The notes under the pieces were generated by a model. The model saw only the letters and a list, made by a program, of their open reading frames with translations. It searched no databases and was not told the DNA's origin. From an uncultured Duncaniella sp. (GTDB lineage: Bacteria > Bacteroidota > Bacteroidia > Bacteroidales > Muribaculaceae), in contig CAJTQR010000001.1 of NCBI GenBank assembly GCA_910578515.1, positions 62,001-126,000 of the forward strand: a stretch of DNA of 64,000 bases, read 5' to 3'. Below, piece after piece: positions 1-9,482 of this stretch. Numbering within the stretch: position 1 is the first letter of the stretch; each line of letters begins with the position of its first letter. A program made the position numbers and the translations under genes.

Positions 1-868
1 AATGGTGTTTCCTGCACGTCTTTATGGTAACAAAGAGAAAACAGGAGCGCGTATCGAGGTATTTTTACTTCGCGAGTTGAGTGCGGAAAATAAACTGTGG
101 GATGTACTCGTTGAACCTGCACGTAAAATCCGTATCGGAAACAAGCTTTATTTTGGTGACGATGAGTCAATGGTTGCGGAAGTTATTGATAACACTACCT
201 CCCGCGGTCGTACACTCCGTTTCCTATACGATGGACCTCATGATGAATTCAAGGAGGCTTTGTATAAGCTTGGCACCACACCTCTGCCTTATTATATCAA
301 ACGAGAGCCCAATGAGGAGGATGTGGAGCGTTATCAGACTATTTTTGCAAGCAAGGAAGGAGCTGTTGTGGTCCCCGCTGCCGGGCTTCATTTCTCACGT
401 GAATTGCTTAAACGTCTTGAAATCAAGGGCGTGAATCAAGGTTTTATTACTATCCACAGTGGGCTTGGAAACTATCGCGAGATTGATGTGGAGGATTTGA
501 CCAAACACCGTATGGATTCCGAGGAGATGGAAGCCTCAGAATCGCTCGTTGACCTTGTGAACACTACCAAGGATGAAGGTCATCGTGTGTGTGCGGTGGG
601 TACTTCAGTGCTCCGTGCCATCGCAAGTGCTGTGAGCATGGGGGGACACATGAAGACTTACACCGGATGGACCAATAAATTCATTTTCCCTCCGTATGAT
701 TTCACTGTTACAGATGCCCTGATTTCTAATTTTCATCTGCCTTACTCCACCATGCTCATGATGGTAGCGGCATTCGGTGGTTATGACCTTGTTATGGAGG
801 CATATCATAAGGCAGTGAAGGAAGGATATAAGTTTGGTGTCTATGGTGATGCGATGCTTATAATCTGA
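1..868 (+). CDS. queA: S-adenosylmethionine:tRNA ribosyltransferase-isomerase QueA (5' truncated by window edge)
   Basis: QueA transfers and isomerises the ribosyl moiety of S-adenosylmethionine onto 7-aminomethyl-7-deazaguanine in tRNA, giving epoxyqueuosine in the cytoplasm. The visible 288 residues cover the C-terminal four fifths of a roughly 350-residue family. Recognisable blocks are VFPARLYGNKEKTGARIEV near the left edge, AGLHFSRELL, TIHSGLGNYREI, HRMDSE, AVGTSVLRAI, DALISNFHLPYSTMLMMV and the terminal YGDAML. The ATG at position 2 falls inside the family's conserved core (usually preceded by NNT), so it is an internal methionine and the real start lies left of the window. The product of the next gene is unrelated but same-strand, 34 bases downstream. 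Identification is from family motifs. Confidence 0.95.
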   Translation, partial: MVFPARLYGNKEKTGARIEVFLLRELSAENKLWDVLVEPARKIRIGNKLYFGDDESMVAEVIDNTTSRGRTLRFLYDGPHDEFKEALYKLGTTPLPYYIKREPNEEDVERYQTIFASKEGAVVVPAAGLHFSRELLKRLEIKGVNQGFITIHSGLGNYREIDVEDLTKHRMDSEEMEASESLVDLVNTTKDEGHRVCAVGTSVLRAIASAVSMGGHMKTYTGWTNKFIFPPYDFTVTDALISNFHLPYSTMLMMVAAFGGYDLVMEAYHKAVKEGYKFGVYGDAMLII

Positions 869-902
869 TTCTTGCGAAAAATAAGGATGGAAGATAATTC
901 TT

Positions 903-1514
903 GTGGCTAAATTCTTTACCATAGCTTCTTCTGGTGAAGCCATTTTTCGCGAGAAAATGAGCCGATTTCTCTCGTTTGCCATTCCTGTCAGTTCGGCAGC
1001 TGAGGCGAAGGAGTATATCGGTATGTATGCCAATGAGTATCATGATGCCCGTCACGTGTGTTGGGCCTATATGATAGGTGCAGACAGGAAAGAGTTTCTT
1101 TCTTCGGATAATGGCGAGCCATCCGGAACCGCCGGGAAACCGATTTTGGGTCAGATAAATTCTTTTGAGCTTACAAATATCGTGATTATAGTGGTAAGAT
1201 ACTTCGGAGGTATCAAACTTGGCACATCCGGACTTATTGCTGCTTATCGTGAGGCTGCTCGGCTTGCTATTGAGGAGTCTGAGATAATAGAAGGAAGAGA
1301 GATGACTACTCTAACATTTACTTTTCCCTATCTTGCTATGAACGATGTAATGAAGCTCATTAAAGCACAGAATCAATTGGCACCACGCGAAGTAATCACT
1401 ATAACAGCACAGGAATTTGACAATACATGTTCAATGACCATTTCATTGCCTCTTGATATGGATGAGGAAATATCTATGAGATTAAATAATATATCAGGGA
1501 CTTCGATTTTATAA
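903..1514 (+). CDS. YigZ/IMPACT family protein (UPF0029)
   Basis: A 203-residue protein of the YigZ/IMPACT family. These are small cytoplasmic proteins with an N-terminal UPF0029 domain and, in bacteria, a C-terminal ferredoxin-like DUF1949 domain; the biochemical role is not settled. The signature is clear: DARHVCWAYMIG at about residues 49-60, the SSDNGEPSGTAGKPIL block at about 68-85, and VVRYFGGIKLGTSGLI at about 99-114. The C-terminal third (after about 130) is the less conserved second domain. The start is a GTG at 903 preceded by AAGATAATTCTT, giving MAKFFT; no better in-frame ATG exists before the conserved region. It follows queA by 34 bases and is probably co-transcribed. A terminator hairpin follows at 1552. 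Confidence 0.88.
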   Translation: MAKFFTIASSGEAIFREKMSRFLSFAIPVSSAAEAKEYIGMYANEYHDARHVCWAYMIGADRKEFLSSDNGEPSGTAGKPILGQINSFELTNIVIIVVRYFGGIKLGTSGLIAAYREAARLAIEESEIIEGREMTTLTFTFPYLAMNDVMKLIKAQNQLAPREVITITAQEFDNTCSMTISLPLDMDEEISMRLNNISGTSIL

Positions 1515-1551
1515 ATTATCCTGATATACGGAGAATATAATTTCAAAAAGT

Positions 1552-1594
1552 AGGAGCGAATTTGGCATTTTAGCCAGATTCGCTCCTGCTTTTG
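1552..1594 (+). terminator. Rho-independent terminator after the YigZ-family gene
   Basis: Arms 1552-1565 (AGGAGCGAATTTGG) and 1574-1587 (CCAGATTCGCTCCT) pair over 14 positions with one G-T and one mismatch, around a short AT-rich loop, followed by GCTTTT. It lies 37 bases after the YigZ-family stop codon. Confidence 0.8.
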
Positions 1595-1618
1595 TTCGTA
1601 TAACTTATTATATATTTG
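1591..1618 (+). promoter_or_regulatory. Putative promoter for the CorC-type gene
   Basis: A TATATTTG box at 1611-1618 matches the Bacteroidota -7 consensus TAnnTTTG. TTTG at 1591-1594 could be the -33 element, but the gap is 16 bases where about 20 is usual, so only the -7 box is convincing. The gene start is 64 bases downstream. Confidence 0.4.
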
Positions 1619-1682
1619 ATGTTGTAGCCCTTCAACAAATAAAGTTAAAAATTTGTTATAGAAGAAAAAGAACATACATCAC

Positions 1683-2966
1683 ATGGATGATTTGATAATA
1701 ATTATTGGATTGATATTTCTCAACGGCATATTTTCAATGTCGGAAGTTGCACTCATTTCAGCACGAAAATCGAAACTCACATCAGATGCTAAGGGTGGCA
1801 ATAAAAGTGCTGCGATAGCTCTTGCTCTATCTAATGAACCAGACAGGTTTCTGTCTACTGTTCAAATAGGTATTACACTTATCGGAATTCTTACTGGTTT
1901 GTTCTCAGGTGCTACCATCGCAACTGATTTAGGCAACTATCTGGTGACACTCGGAGTGTCACATAAGCTTGCCATGAGCCTATCGAAAATATTGATAGTG
2001 ACAGTGGTGACCTACCTCTCTATTGTAGTGGGAGAACTTGTGCCGAAGCGTATAGGCTTGGGGCGGGCTGATACAATAGCAAAATTAGTCGCTCCGACTA
2101 TGAAGTTACTTTCGGTAATTACATTTCCGGTAGTGTGGTTACTTTCAGTATCTACTGCTGGTATAGTCAAGCTGTTTCGTCTCGGAGATAATGCATCGAA
2201 AGTTACGGAGGATGAAATCAAGAATCTCATTCAAGAGGGCACTGAGTCAGGAGAGGTAAAGGAGGTTGAGCAGGATATAATGGAGCGTGTACTTGTGCTC
2301 GGAGACTGTCGCATTGAGGCTATCATGACTAACCGTAAAGATGTGGTGGCACTATCAGAGGATATGGATGTAGCTACAATACGTAAAGTTCTTGCAGAGG
2401 AGCTTCATTCCTCATATCCGGTGTTTGATAAAAATAGAAATGATATCTGTGGAGTTATCTCTTTAAAGCAATTGATACTTACCTTGGGTAAAAGTGATTT
2501 CAACATTGAGAAGGAGTTGACACCTGCATTATTTCTTCCTGAGAGTATGACTGTTTATGATGCGCTTGATACTTTCAAGCGAACTAAAGAGCATTCGGCT
2601 CTGGTTTGTGATGAATATGGATGCTTTCAGGGGGTAGTGACACTTCGTGACATTCTTGATGGACTTATCGGTAATATCCCGCAAGGAATTGAGGAACCGG
2701 TGATAGTGAAGCGACGAGATAAAGATGAATGGCTTATTGATGGACAATGTCCCGTCTACGATTTTCTTTCTTATTTTGATTGCGAGGACCTTTATGAGCC
2801 GTCATCCTACACCACGTTAGGTGGATTAATCATGTCGCATCTCAAGAGGGTTCCTGTAGCTGGCGATGTATTTCACTGGCATGGATTTAACCTTGAGGTA
2901 GTGGATATGGACCATGCGCGAATTGACAAGATTGCAGTGACTTTATTGCCTGAAGAACAGAAATAA
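1683..2966 (+). CDS. CNNM/CorC-type (HlyC/CorC) membrane transporter with CBS pair
   Basis: A 427-residue inner-membrane protein of the hemolysin-C/CorC/CNNM family, associated with Mg2+ or Co2+ efflux in characterised members. Residues 1 to about 185 form the DUF21 membrane domain, with hydrophobic segments at about 3-22, 55-80, 96-118 and 135-160; the SEVALISARKSKL block near residue 20 and LVPKRIGL near 117 are typical. TEDEIKNLIQEGTESGEV leads into a CBS pair at about 205-325 (EAIMTNRKDVVAL; DEYGCFQGVVTLRDIL), and a CorC_HlyC C-terminal domain follows at about 345-427. Length is normal. It stands alone between the terminator at 1552 and the regulator promoter at 3061, so it is not obviously part of the PUL. 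Confidence 0.9.
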   Translation: MDDLIIIIGLIFLNGIFSMSEVALISARKSKLTSDAKGGNKSAAIALALSNEPDRFLSTVQIGITLIGILTGLFSGATIATDLGNYLVTLGVSHKLAMSLSKILIVTVVTYLSIVVGELVPKRIGLGRADTIAKLVAPTMKLLSVITFPVVWLLSVSTAGIVKLFRLGDNASKVTEDEIKNLIQEGTESGEVKEVEQDIMERVLVLGDCRIEAIMTNRKDVVALSEDMDVATIRKVLAEELHSSYPVFDKNRNDICGVISLKQLILTLGKSDFNIEKELTPALFLPESMTVYDALDTFKRTKEHSALVCDEYGCFQGVVTLRDILDGLIGNIPQGIEEPVIVKRRDKDEWLIDGQCPVYDFLSYFDCEDLYEPSSYTTLGGLIMSHLKRVPVAGDVFHWHGFNLEVVDMDHARIDKIAVTLLPEEQK

Positions 2967-2972
2967 CTGCCG

Positions 2973-2999
2973 TTACAAGTGCTTGTAATGCGATTTTTA
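2973..2999 (+). terminator. Weak terminator-like hairpin after the CorC-type gene
   Basis: TTACAAG/CTTGTAA (2973-2988) forms a 7-bp stem with a two-base loop, followed by TGCGATTTTT. The stem is AT-rich and the loop unusually small, so this is a tentative call. Confidence 0.4.
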
Positions 3000-3060
3000 G
3001 CAGTTTGACACAATTGTTATAAAAAATGGAGTGAATTTTGAAGACCTAATAGAATAGTCG

Positions 3061-3092
3061 TTTGTAATTTTGTGGGAAAACTTATATCTTTG
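3061..3092 (+). promoter_or_regulatory. Promoter of the PUL hybrid two-component regulator
   Basis: TTTG at 3061-3064, a 20-base gap, then TATCTTTG at 3085-3092. This is the full Bacteroidota -33/-7 pattern (TTTG, 19-21 bases, TAnnTTTG). The transcript would start near 3099, about 25 bases before the start codon at 3125. Unlike the PUL enzyme promoters it has a -33 element, which suits constitutive expression of the sensor. Confidence 0.75.
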
Positions 3093-3124
3093 TGATATTG
3101 TAACCATGAAGATGAGATGTACCC

Positions 3125-6100
3125 ATGAAGAACAAGAAAAACATTCTATTGTGTGTAGCATGTATTGTCATATTATGGTTTAGTAATGTGGCATCGGCAG
3201 TTCCCATATTTACGGAATCCAGTAGATTCTCGAATTTGAGTGTAGGGTCAGGATTGTCCCAAATGTCAGTGATGAGGATTTATCAGGATTCAAAGGGCTA
3301 TATTTGGTTTGGCACACGTAATGGACTTAATAAGTATGACGGTGTGCGTATGAAGATTTATAAGCCCTTGGGAGGTGGTGGTTCTGAATCAGGATTAGTG
3401 GACCGCCAGATTACAGCATTACTTGAGGACAAAAATGGGAAATTGTGGATTGGAACATCACGTGGCTTGAGTGTATTGGATTTGGAAACAGATAGAATAC
3501 AATCGTTTGTATCCAATGAGTATTCATGGTTGGATACAGGTGTACGTACCATATTCATTGACTCTCGTAACCATCTCTGGATTGGTACAGCAAGAGGACT
3601 GTACCTCTTTGTGCCGCAATCGGAAATGTGGCAACCTATTAGTCTAAATGGAGAGTTGACTAATGTCCCGGTCACTGTTCTATCCGAGACTCCTGCTGGA
3701 GACTTGGTAATTGGGACAGAGAATAAAGGGATGTTTATCTGTGACCCATCTTTCAGAAATGTAAAGAAATATGGGAAATCGAACCTGCTGCCTGATGATA
3801 GTGTGGCTGACGTCCTTGTGGATGATAAAAGTGGAGAACTTTGGGTTGCTACCGCTAATGGAGGTGTGGTAAATATCTCTTTAAAAGAGAATGTTTCAAA
3901 AAAGTTTGATACATCCAACTCGCAATTGTCTACCAATAATATAAGATGCCTTGCAAAGAACGATGGCAAAATCTTAGTAGGAACATTTGATGGATTGTAT
4001 ACCATTGATTTGACATCGCGTGAGCTTGCCATACATTCACGAGCTGATAAGAAAAAGGGAACTTTAAGCCATTTTTCTATCTATTCTCTGTGTGTCGACC
4101 AAAGCGGAGGTGTTTGGGTCGGTACATATTCGGGAGGTGCGGATTATTTCAGCAAGTATAATAACAGGTTTAAGTTCCATGAAGATGCAGACGGCAACCG
4201 TGATGTAATGTCAGGGGTGTTTGGTCCTATGACAGATACTGACTCAGGCTTGCTGTATATAGCTACAGAAGGCGGAGGGCTTATGGAGTATAATATGGCA
4301 AATGGAAAGTCCGTCAACTATCTTTATGATACAGCAAGCAAGCCGTATTATAGCCATAATATTGTAAAGTCTGTACTTCAGGAAAGGGATACAGTGTGGT
4401 GTGGGACAACAGAAGGTACAATCTATGCTTTTGACAAGAATCACAAGAAATTTTCGTTGGTACATCGATTGCCCAACACAGCTTCCATATACTCTATGGT
4501 GCGTGATTCAGATGGTAATCTATGGGTTGCTACCTCAAAACCTTCCATGAGTCTGCTGAAAATAACTCCAGATAAAGTGATTCACACTAATTTTGAAGTT
4601 GGAGACACCGTATGGCTTCCCGGAAGTGCCCGTTGTCTGTATGAGCTTCGCCCTGGTGTAATGCTTATAGGTTCGCGCAATAATGGGCTCTATAAATATG
4701 ATGCGTTAAGCAAAAAGTATGAGGTATATAACAACACTCGTAAGGATGGGTATTATATACCGTCCAACTACGTTACCTCGATTTTGCGTGATTCAAGTGG
4801 ACAAATTTGGATAAGTACATTCGGTGGAGGAATAAGTTTGTTTGATGAAGAAAAAGGTGTGGTCAAAAGTGTAACATCGGCTGACGGACTCGGTGATGAT
4901 GACATTTGTATGACCGTGGATGATGGAAACGGTAATCTTTGGCTCAGCGCGAGCAATTGTATAATGCAGTATAATATAGCCGATGGCGCTATTCATAATT
5001 ACATGATAGCCAATGATATCGGCTCGCAGGAGTTTACTCCTCACAGTGGGGTAAGAATGAATAATGGTGAGATTTGTTTCAGCGCAGGAAAAGGATTTGT
5101 TACGTTTGACCCCTCGGCATTACAGATAAATAGCTACATACCTCCGATAGTGTTTACCGATTTTGAGGTTAACAATAAAAGGGTGATTCCATCTGTTGAT
5201 GACATATTGGATGTGGAGCTGGATAATACTGAAACGATAGAATTGGATTATAATCAAAATAATATATCCATAAGTTATGCTGCGCTTAACTATGTGCATC
5301 CTGACCAGAATATATACTCAGTAAGGATGAAGGGATATGATGATAAGTGGCATGATGTTGGCAATCGTCGTTCGGCATATTATACAAACTTGAAACCTGG
5401 GGAATATACATTTGAAGTGAAAGCTGCTAATAATGATGGGGTATGGAATGAAAACCCTCGCTCATTGAAAATTGTAGTACATCCTCCAATCTGGGCGACA
5501 TGGTACGCTTATCTACTTTATGCAATACTCTTTTTTGGCACGTGCTTCTTGATAACATATTATATTATCAAGAAAAAAGCATTGGAGGAGAAAGTACGTT
5601 ACCAACTCATGGAGCAGGAACGCTCTGAGGAATTCCACAAAACGAAGTTGCAAATGTTTACTAATTTTTCTCATGAACTTCGTACTCCTCTCACGCTTAT
5701 TCTGTCACCACTTGAGGAACTGCTTCACCGTACAGATTTCAATCATGGGGTAAAAAACAAACTTAGTTTGATTTACAATAACTCACAGCGTATGCTGATA
5801 CTTGTGAATCAGCTTATGGATTTGCGTAAGACACAGTCGGGAAAAATGAAACTCAAAGTTTCAAAGGATGATATGTGCTCATTTATGCAAGAGATGTATT
5901 GTGCCTTCAATCATATTGCAGATAGCAAGGATATCAAATTTGATTTTGATAGTCGCGATGAGCGCCTTCCGGCATGGTTTGACAAGTCAGTCTGCGACAA
6001 AGTGGTGTTCAATCTTCTCTCAAATGCATTTAAGTTTACACGTCCAGGCGATAGAATAGTAATGGGTCTTGAACAACTGGATTTTGTCTCTGACTCAGGA

Positions 6101-7243
6101 ATAATATCTAAAATTCCTGCGGACATGAAAAATAAAGGCAAGTGTGTCCATCTGTCGGTGAGTGATACTGGTAAAGGCATACCTCAGGATGATTTGGTGA
6201 AGATTTTTGCCCCGTTCTATCAGGTAGAAGCAGAGCAACCTAAGGATGCATCTGGTACCGGGATTGGATTAAGCTTGACCAAACTGATTGTAGAGTTGCA
6301 CCATGGAGTGATATGGGCTGAGAACAATGCTGATGGTGGTGCGGTGTTCCATGTTGTGTTGCCTATTGAGCGTGATGCTTATTCTGATGATGAGATGGAT
6401 AAGGATGCGGCTGATAGAGTGGTGGTTGATGTTATACCATCGGAAACAATTGAATCACTTCAATTAGACCGCAGGTACACAGTGCTCCTTGTGGAAGATA
6501 CAGATGAAGTCAGGAAGTATGTGAAAGAGTGTCTGCTACCTTATTTTGATGTAATTGAGGCTGATAATGGAGAGACTGCTTTTTACCTTGCAGTGGAGAA
6601 GTATCCCGATATAATTGTCAGTGACATAATGATGCCTCGTAAAAATGGTCTCGAGCTCTGTGCACAAATCAAGGCGGACCTGCGGACTGAGCATATTCCT
6701 GTTATACTTATGACTGCCAGATGTATGCTTATGCATATCAAGGAGGGTTTCTCATCGGGAGCTGACGATTATATTGTAAAGCCCTTCAGCATGGATGTGC
6801 TTATATACCGTATGCGCAATATTCTTGCTTCTCGTGAGAAGTTGAAAAAGCTTTATGGCAAGAAATTCTCGCTTGAGTCAATGGGTATCAAGATTGTGTC
6901 AGCGGAAGATAAGTTCACTCAAAAATTCTTTGAAGTAATTGAAAAGAATATTGCGAATCCGGACCTTAATATCGATATGATATGCAGGGAGGTAGGACTT
7001 AGCCGCACAAATCTGTATAGAAAATTGAAAGCCATTACGGACCTTTCGCCAGTTGAACTAATACGAAACAAGCGTTTGGAAGTTGCAACGAGACTGCTGA
7101 AGGAGTCGGATTATAGCGTGTCGGAGATTTCAACTTATGTGGGTTTCAATAGTCATGCTTATTTCACCCAATGTTTCAAGGCTGCCTATGGATGCTCTCC
7201 AACTGAGTATTTAGCGTCAGAGAGTGTGGCTGTAGAGGCATAA
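3125..7243 (+). CDS. Hybrid two-component system sensor/regulator (HTCS) of the PUL
   Basis: A 1372-residue one-protein signalling system that senses a glycan fragment in the periplasm and activates PUL transcription. In order: signal peptide (about 1-25); a periplasmic sensor of Reg_prop beta-propeller repeats (about 35-690, many copies of GxIWFGTxxGLxxYD type); a Y_Y_Y domain (about 700-775); a transmembrane segment (about 790-812); HisKA with FSHELRTPLT, where H850 is the likely phospho-accepting histidine; an HATPase domain with SDTGKGIP and GTGIGLSL; a receiver domain (about 1117-1230) with D1167 in IIVSDIMMP; and a C-terminal AraC-type HTH (about 1265-1362). Architecture and length are standard for the family. 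It sits at the head of the locus on the same strand. The repeated motif upstream of four downstream units is its probable binding site (inference). Confidence 0.96.
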   Translation: MKNKKNILLCVACIVILWFSNVASAVPIFTESSRFSNLSVGSGLSQMSVMRIYQDSKGYIWFGTRNGLNKYDGVRMKIYKPLGGGGSESGLVDRQITALLEDKNGKLWIGTSRGLSVLDLETDRIQSFVSNEYSWLDTGVRTIFIDSRNHLWIGTARGLYLFVPQSEMWQPISLNGELTNVPVTVLSETPAGDLVIGTENKGMFICDPSFRNVKKYGKSNLLPDDSVADVLVDDKSGELWVATANGGVVNISLKENVSKKFDTSNSQLSTNNIRCLAKNDGKILVGTFDGLYTIDLTSRELAIHSRADKKKGTLSHFSIYSLCVDQSGGVWVGTYSGGADYFSKYNNRFKFHEDADGNRDVMSGVFGPMTDTDSGLLYIATEGGGLMEYNMANGKSVNYLYDTASKPYYSHNIVKSVLQERDTVWCGTTEGTIYAFDKNHKKFSLVHRLPNTASIYSMVRDSDGNLWVATSKPSMSLLKITPDKVIHTNFEVGDTVWLPGSARCLYELRPGVMLIGSRNNGLYKYDALSKKYEVYNNTRKDGYYIPSNYVTSILRDSSGQIWISTFGGGISLFDEEKGVVKSVTSADGLGDDDICMTVDDGNGNLWLSASNCIMQYNIADGAIHNYMIANDIGSQEFTPHSGVRMNNGEICFSAGKGFVTFDPSALQINSYIPPIVFTDFEVNNKRVIPSVDDILDVELDNTETIELDYNQNNISISYAALNYVHPDQNIYSVRMKGYDDKWHDVGNRRSAYYTNLKPGEYTFEVKAANNDGVWNENPRSLKIVVHPPIWATWYAYLLYAILFFGTCFLITYYIIKKKALEEKVRYQLMEQERSEEFHKTKLQMFTNFSHELRTPLTLILSPLEELLHRTDFNHGVKNKLSLIYNNSQRMLILVNQLMDLRKTQSGKMKLKVSKDDMCSFMQEMYCAFNHIADSKDIKFDFDSRDERLPAWFDKSVCDKVVFNLLSNAFKFTRPGDRIVMGLEQLDFVSDSGIISKIPADMKNKGKCVHLSVSDTGKGIPQDDLVKIFAPFYQVEAEQPKDASGTGIGLSLTKLIVELHHGVIWAENNADGGAVFHVVLPIERDAYSDDEMDKDAADRVVVDVIPSETIESLQLDRRYTVLLVEDTDEVRKYVKECLLPYFDVIEADNGETAFYLAVEKYPDIIVSDIMMPRKNGLELCAQIKADLRTEHIPVILMTARCMLMHIKEGFSSGADDYIVKPFSMDVLIYRMRNILASREKLKKLYGKKFSLESMGIKIVSAEDKFTQKFFEVIEKNIANPDLNIDMICREVGLSRTNLYRKLKAITDLSPVELIRNKRLEVATRLLKESDYSVSEISTYVGFNSHAYFTQCFKAAYGCSPTEYLASESVAVEA

Positions 7244-7282
7244 AGTGACTGCGTTGCAAACATCGCAACTGATTTTACAAGT

Positions 7283-7330
7283 ATTTGAAACATTATTTTA
7301 AAGGCTTCATGAGGATATTGGATATCTTCG
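7283..7330 (+). promoter_or_regulatory. PUL operator/promoter A (upstream of the GH105-propeller gene)
   Basis: ATTTGAAACATTATTTTAA at 7283-7301 matches the motif found upstream of three other PUL units (14 of 19 positions against the 9399 copy). A TATCTTCG box, one base off TAnnTTTG, begins 40 bases after the motif start, at 7323-7330. There is no TTTG at -33. The -7 box lies within the second arm of the hairpin at 7298-7342. The start codon of the broken gene is at 7357. Confidence 0.6.
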
Positions 7331-7342
7331 TGGAGTCTTTAA
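7298..7342 (+). terminator. Long hairpin after the HTCS gene, probable terminator
   Basis: A 21-bp stem (7298-7318 with 7322-7342) has a three-base loop TGG at 7319-7321. Four of the pairs are G-T, so the stem is well formed in RNA but an imperfect DNA palindrome, and there are no true mismatches. The tail is only AATATAATGT, so efficiency as a terminator is uncertain. It lies 54 bases after the HTCS stop codon. Confidence 0.55.
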
Positions 7343-7356
7343 TATAATGTATTGAT

Positions 7357-9375
7357 ATGATAAGGAAAGTAGTGATTTTTGCTGTTGCCGCCGTGACCTG
7401 AATGTCAGGTATGGCGCAATTACCAGGGAAAGCACCCAAAAAATGGTCGGAAGGTATAGCACGGACAGTCATGATAAGATATCCGTCTGCTCTGTCAATA
7501 CCATTTAAACCATGGTGCTATCCGCAGGGATATTTCTTGATGGGGCTTGATAAGTTATGGAAGAGTACAGGTAAGAGGGAATACTATGATTATATGATGA
7601 GCTGGGCTGAGAGTGTGGTCAACGATGATGGTACTCTTAAATATTTTCGAGGTAGAAGTATGGATGATATGATGGCTGGTGCTGTGGTGGTATGGGCATA
7701 CGTTCAGACTGGTAATGAGAAATTCAAAAAAGCGGCTGAGGCGATACGTCATAGTTATGATGACTATCCACGTACTACTGATGGAATATTTTGGCACGGT
7801 CGTGGTACAGTCGGACAGATATGGGTTGATGGAGTGTTTATGGGGCAAATGTTTCTTACGAAATATGGTAAATATATTGGAGATAGCAAGTATTGCTTTG
7901 ATGAGGCTGCCCGCCAACTGAAAGGAATGCACCGGCATCTGAATAAAAATGGTACAGGACTTTTGCTCCATGGTTGGGATGAAGAAAAGGATGCCCGCTG
8001 GGCAAATCCAGAGACCGGTTTTGCTCCTGAGGTATGGAGCGAAGGGCTGGGGTGGTACGCTCTGATTATGGTGGAAACACTTGAAATATTCCCTAAAACC
8101 CATCCTGAATATAAAGATTTGGTGGCTATTACCCGAGACTTGATGGCAGCCCTAAAACGAGAGCAGGATTCTGCTACCGGACTTTGGTATCAGGTAGTTG
8201 ACAAGGGTAATGCTCCGGGAAACTGGCACGAGACTTCAGGCAGCGGAATGTTTGTCTATGCTATTCAACGAGCCATAGAACTTGGGATAGTGAGAGAGTC
8301 CGATTATAAGGAGTGTGTCACAAATGGTTATTATGGTCTTTTGTCTAAAGCTAAAATCAGCCTGATAGACGGATTGATAGACCTTTACGATGCCAATGAT
8401 GGGCTTGGTATTCAGAAAGATTATGAGACTTATGTAACCCGTCCTCGGAAAATGAATGGGCAGGAAGTGATATCGTCATTCCTTTGGGCAACATGGATTG
8501 TAGAGAATCGTTATCCGGATTTAAAATCTTTGGCTGAACGCTATCCCGCACCGTCAAGTTATGTATGCACTGATTATTCCGGAGGAAGAGTTATGGTATA
8601 TAAGAATGACAGTGTGGTGTGGAGTCACGAAGCTCCACTAAGCAATGACGTATGGGCTTTGGAGAATGGTAATATCCTTTTTACTGCCGGGAAATCGGTG
8701 TTGGAAATGACGCTTGATAATGATACTTTGTTCTATTACCCAAGCGAGAGCCATATATTCGCATGTCAACGTCTTAAAAATGGGAATACTTTTATTGGTG
8801 AATGTGAAAGTGGAAATCTTATAGAAGTAACTCCTCTTGGTAAAATCGTAAAGAGTGTGTGCATATTGCCTCCCGGTGTCAAAGGGAAGAAATCATTTAT
8901 TAGAAATGCGCGAAGGCTTGACAACGGTCATTATCTCGTAGCACATTACGGTGGAAAGAAAGTTGTGGAGTACGATGATAACGGTAAAAATGTATGGGAA
9001 GTTCCGGTAAGTGGTGGAGCGCATTCGGTTGTGAGACTACCTAATGGAAATACATTAATAGCGGTGGCTGATGCCGATAAAAATGCCCGCATTCTTGAGT
9101 TTAATACTCGCAAAGAGCTGGTTTGGCAATTGTCTAACGATGATTTTCCGTCCCTGCGTCCTTTTAAATTTCTTACGGGTATGCAATATATTCCAGAAAA
9201 GGATGGCATTCTTATAACGAACTGGCAAGGACATGGAGTGAAAGAAAAGGTGCCGCACATGATGTTTGTCACCCGCGATAAAAAATTGCTTTACTCATTT
9301 GGGCATAGAGAGGGAGTAAAGACTCTTTCCTCCGTATGTGTAATGGATTGTAATAGTAAAAATGCACTACATTAG
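7357..9375 (+). pseudogene. GH105 unsaturated uronyl hydrolase fused to a beta-propeller; stop codon in the signal peptide
   Basis: From the ATG at 7357 the frame reads MIRKVVIFAVAAVT, then TGA (7399-7401), then MSGMAQLPGK and an open 657-codon frame. The 14 residues before the stop plus MSGMAQ make a good Bacteroidota signal peptide, so the stop interrupts a once-continuous gene. From 7402, residues 1 to about 385 are GH105 ((alpha/alpha)6 barrel), which removes the unsaturated uronic acid left by polysaccharide lyases; D143 in WVDGVF is the likely catalytic Asp, and PEVWSEGLGWYA and the ETSGSGMFVYAIQR block are intact. Residues from about 390 to 657 are beta-propeller repeats (LENGNILF, LKNGNTFIGE, LPNGNTLIA). 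Re-initiation at 7402 would give an active-looking but unexported protein. A sequencing error or a recoded TGA are the alternatives. Confidence 0.8.
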
Positions 9376-9389
9376 CATGTTGGAATAAA

Positions 9390-9447
9390 ATTTGAAACAT
9401 TTGAAATAATACTAAAAGATGGTTTGGAGGGCGATTGAGTAACTTTG
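9390..9447 (+). promoter_or_regulatory. PUL operator/promoter B (upstream of the GH88 gene)
   Basis: ATTTGAAATAATACTAAAA at 9399-9417 is the clearest copy of the shared PUL motif. It is preceded directly by ATTTGAAAC at 9390-9398, giving a 9-bp tandem repeat typical of AraC-type sites. TAACTTTG, a perfect -7 box, lies at 9440-9447, 41 bases after the motif start. No -33 TTTG is present. The predicted transcript start is near 9454, which rules out translation from further upstream and supports the ATG at 9483. Confidence 0.7.
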
Positions 9448-9482
9448 CATCGTCATCGAACAAACAACAAAACGTAAAATCC

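Noticed and set aside
605..1033. Open frame on the minus strand across the queA/YigZ junction
   Set aside because: It overlaps two recognised genes and its translation shows no domain or signal.
3358..4032. Long minus-strand open frame inside the HTCS gene
   Set aside because: It is the antisense of the propeller repeats of the regulator; the translation has no recognisable fold.
7298..7342. Hairpin before the GH105 gene as a riboswitch
   Set aside because: It is a simple stem with a three-base loop, without conserved junctions; a terminator with overlapping promoter explains it better.
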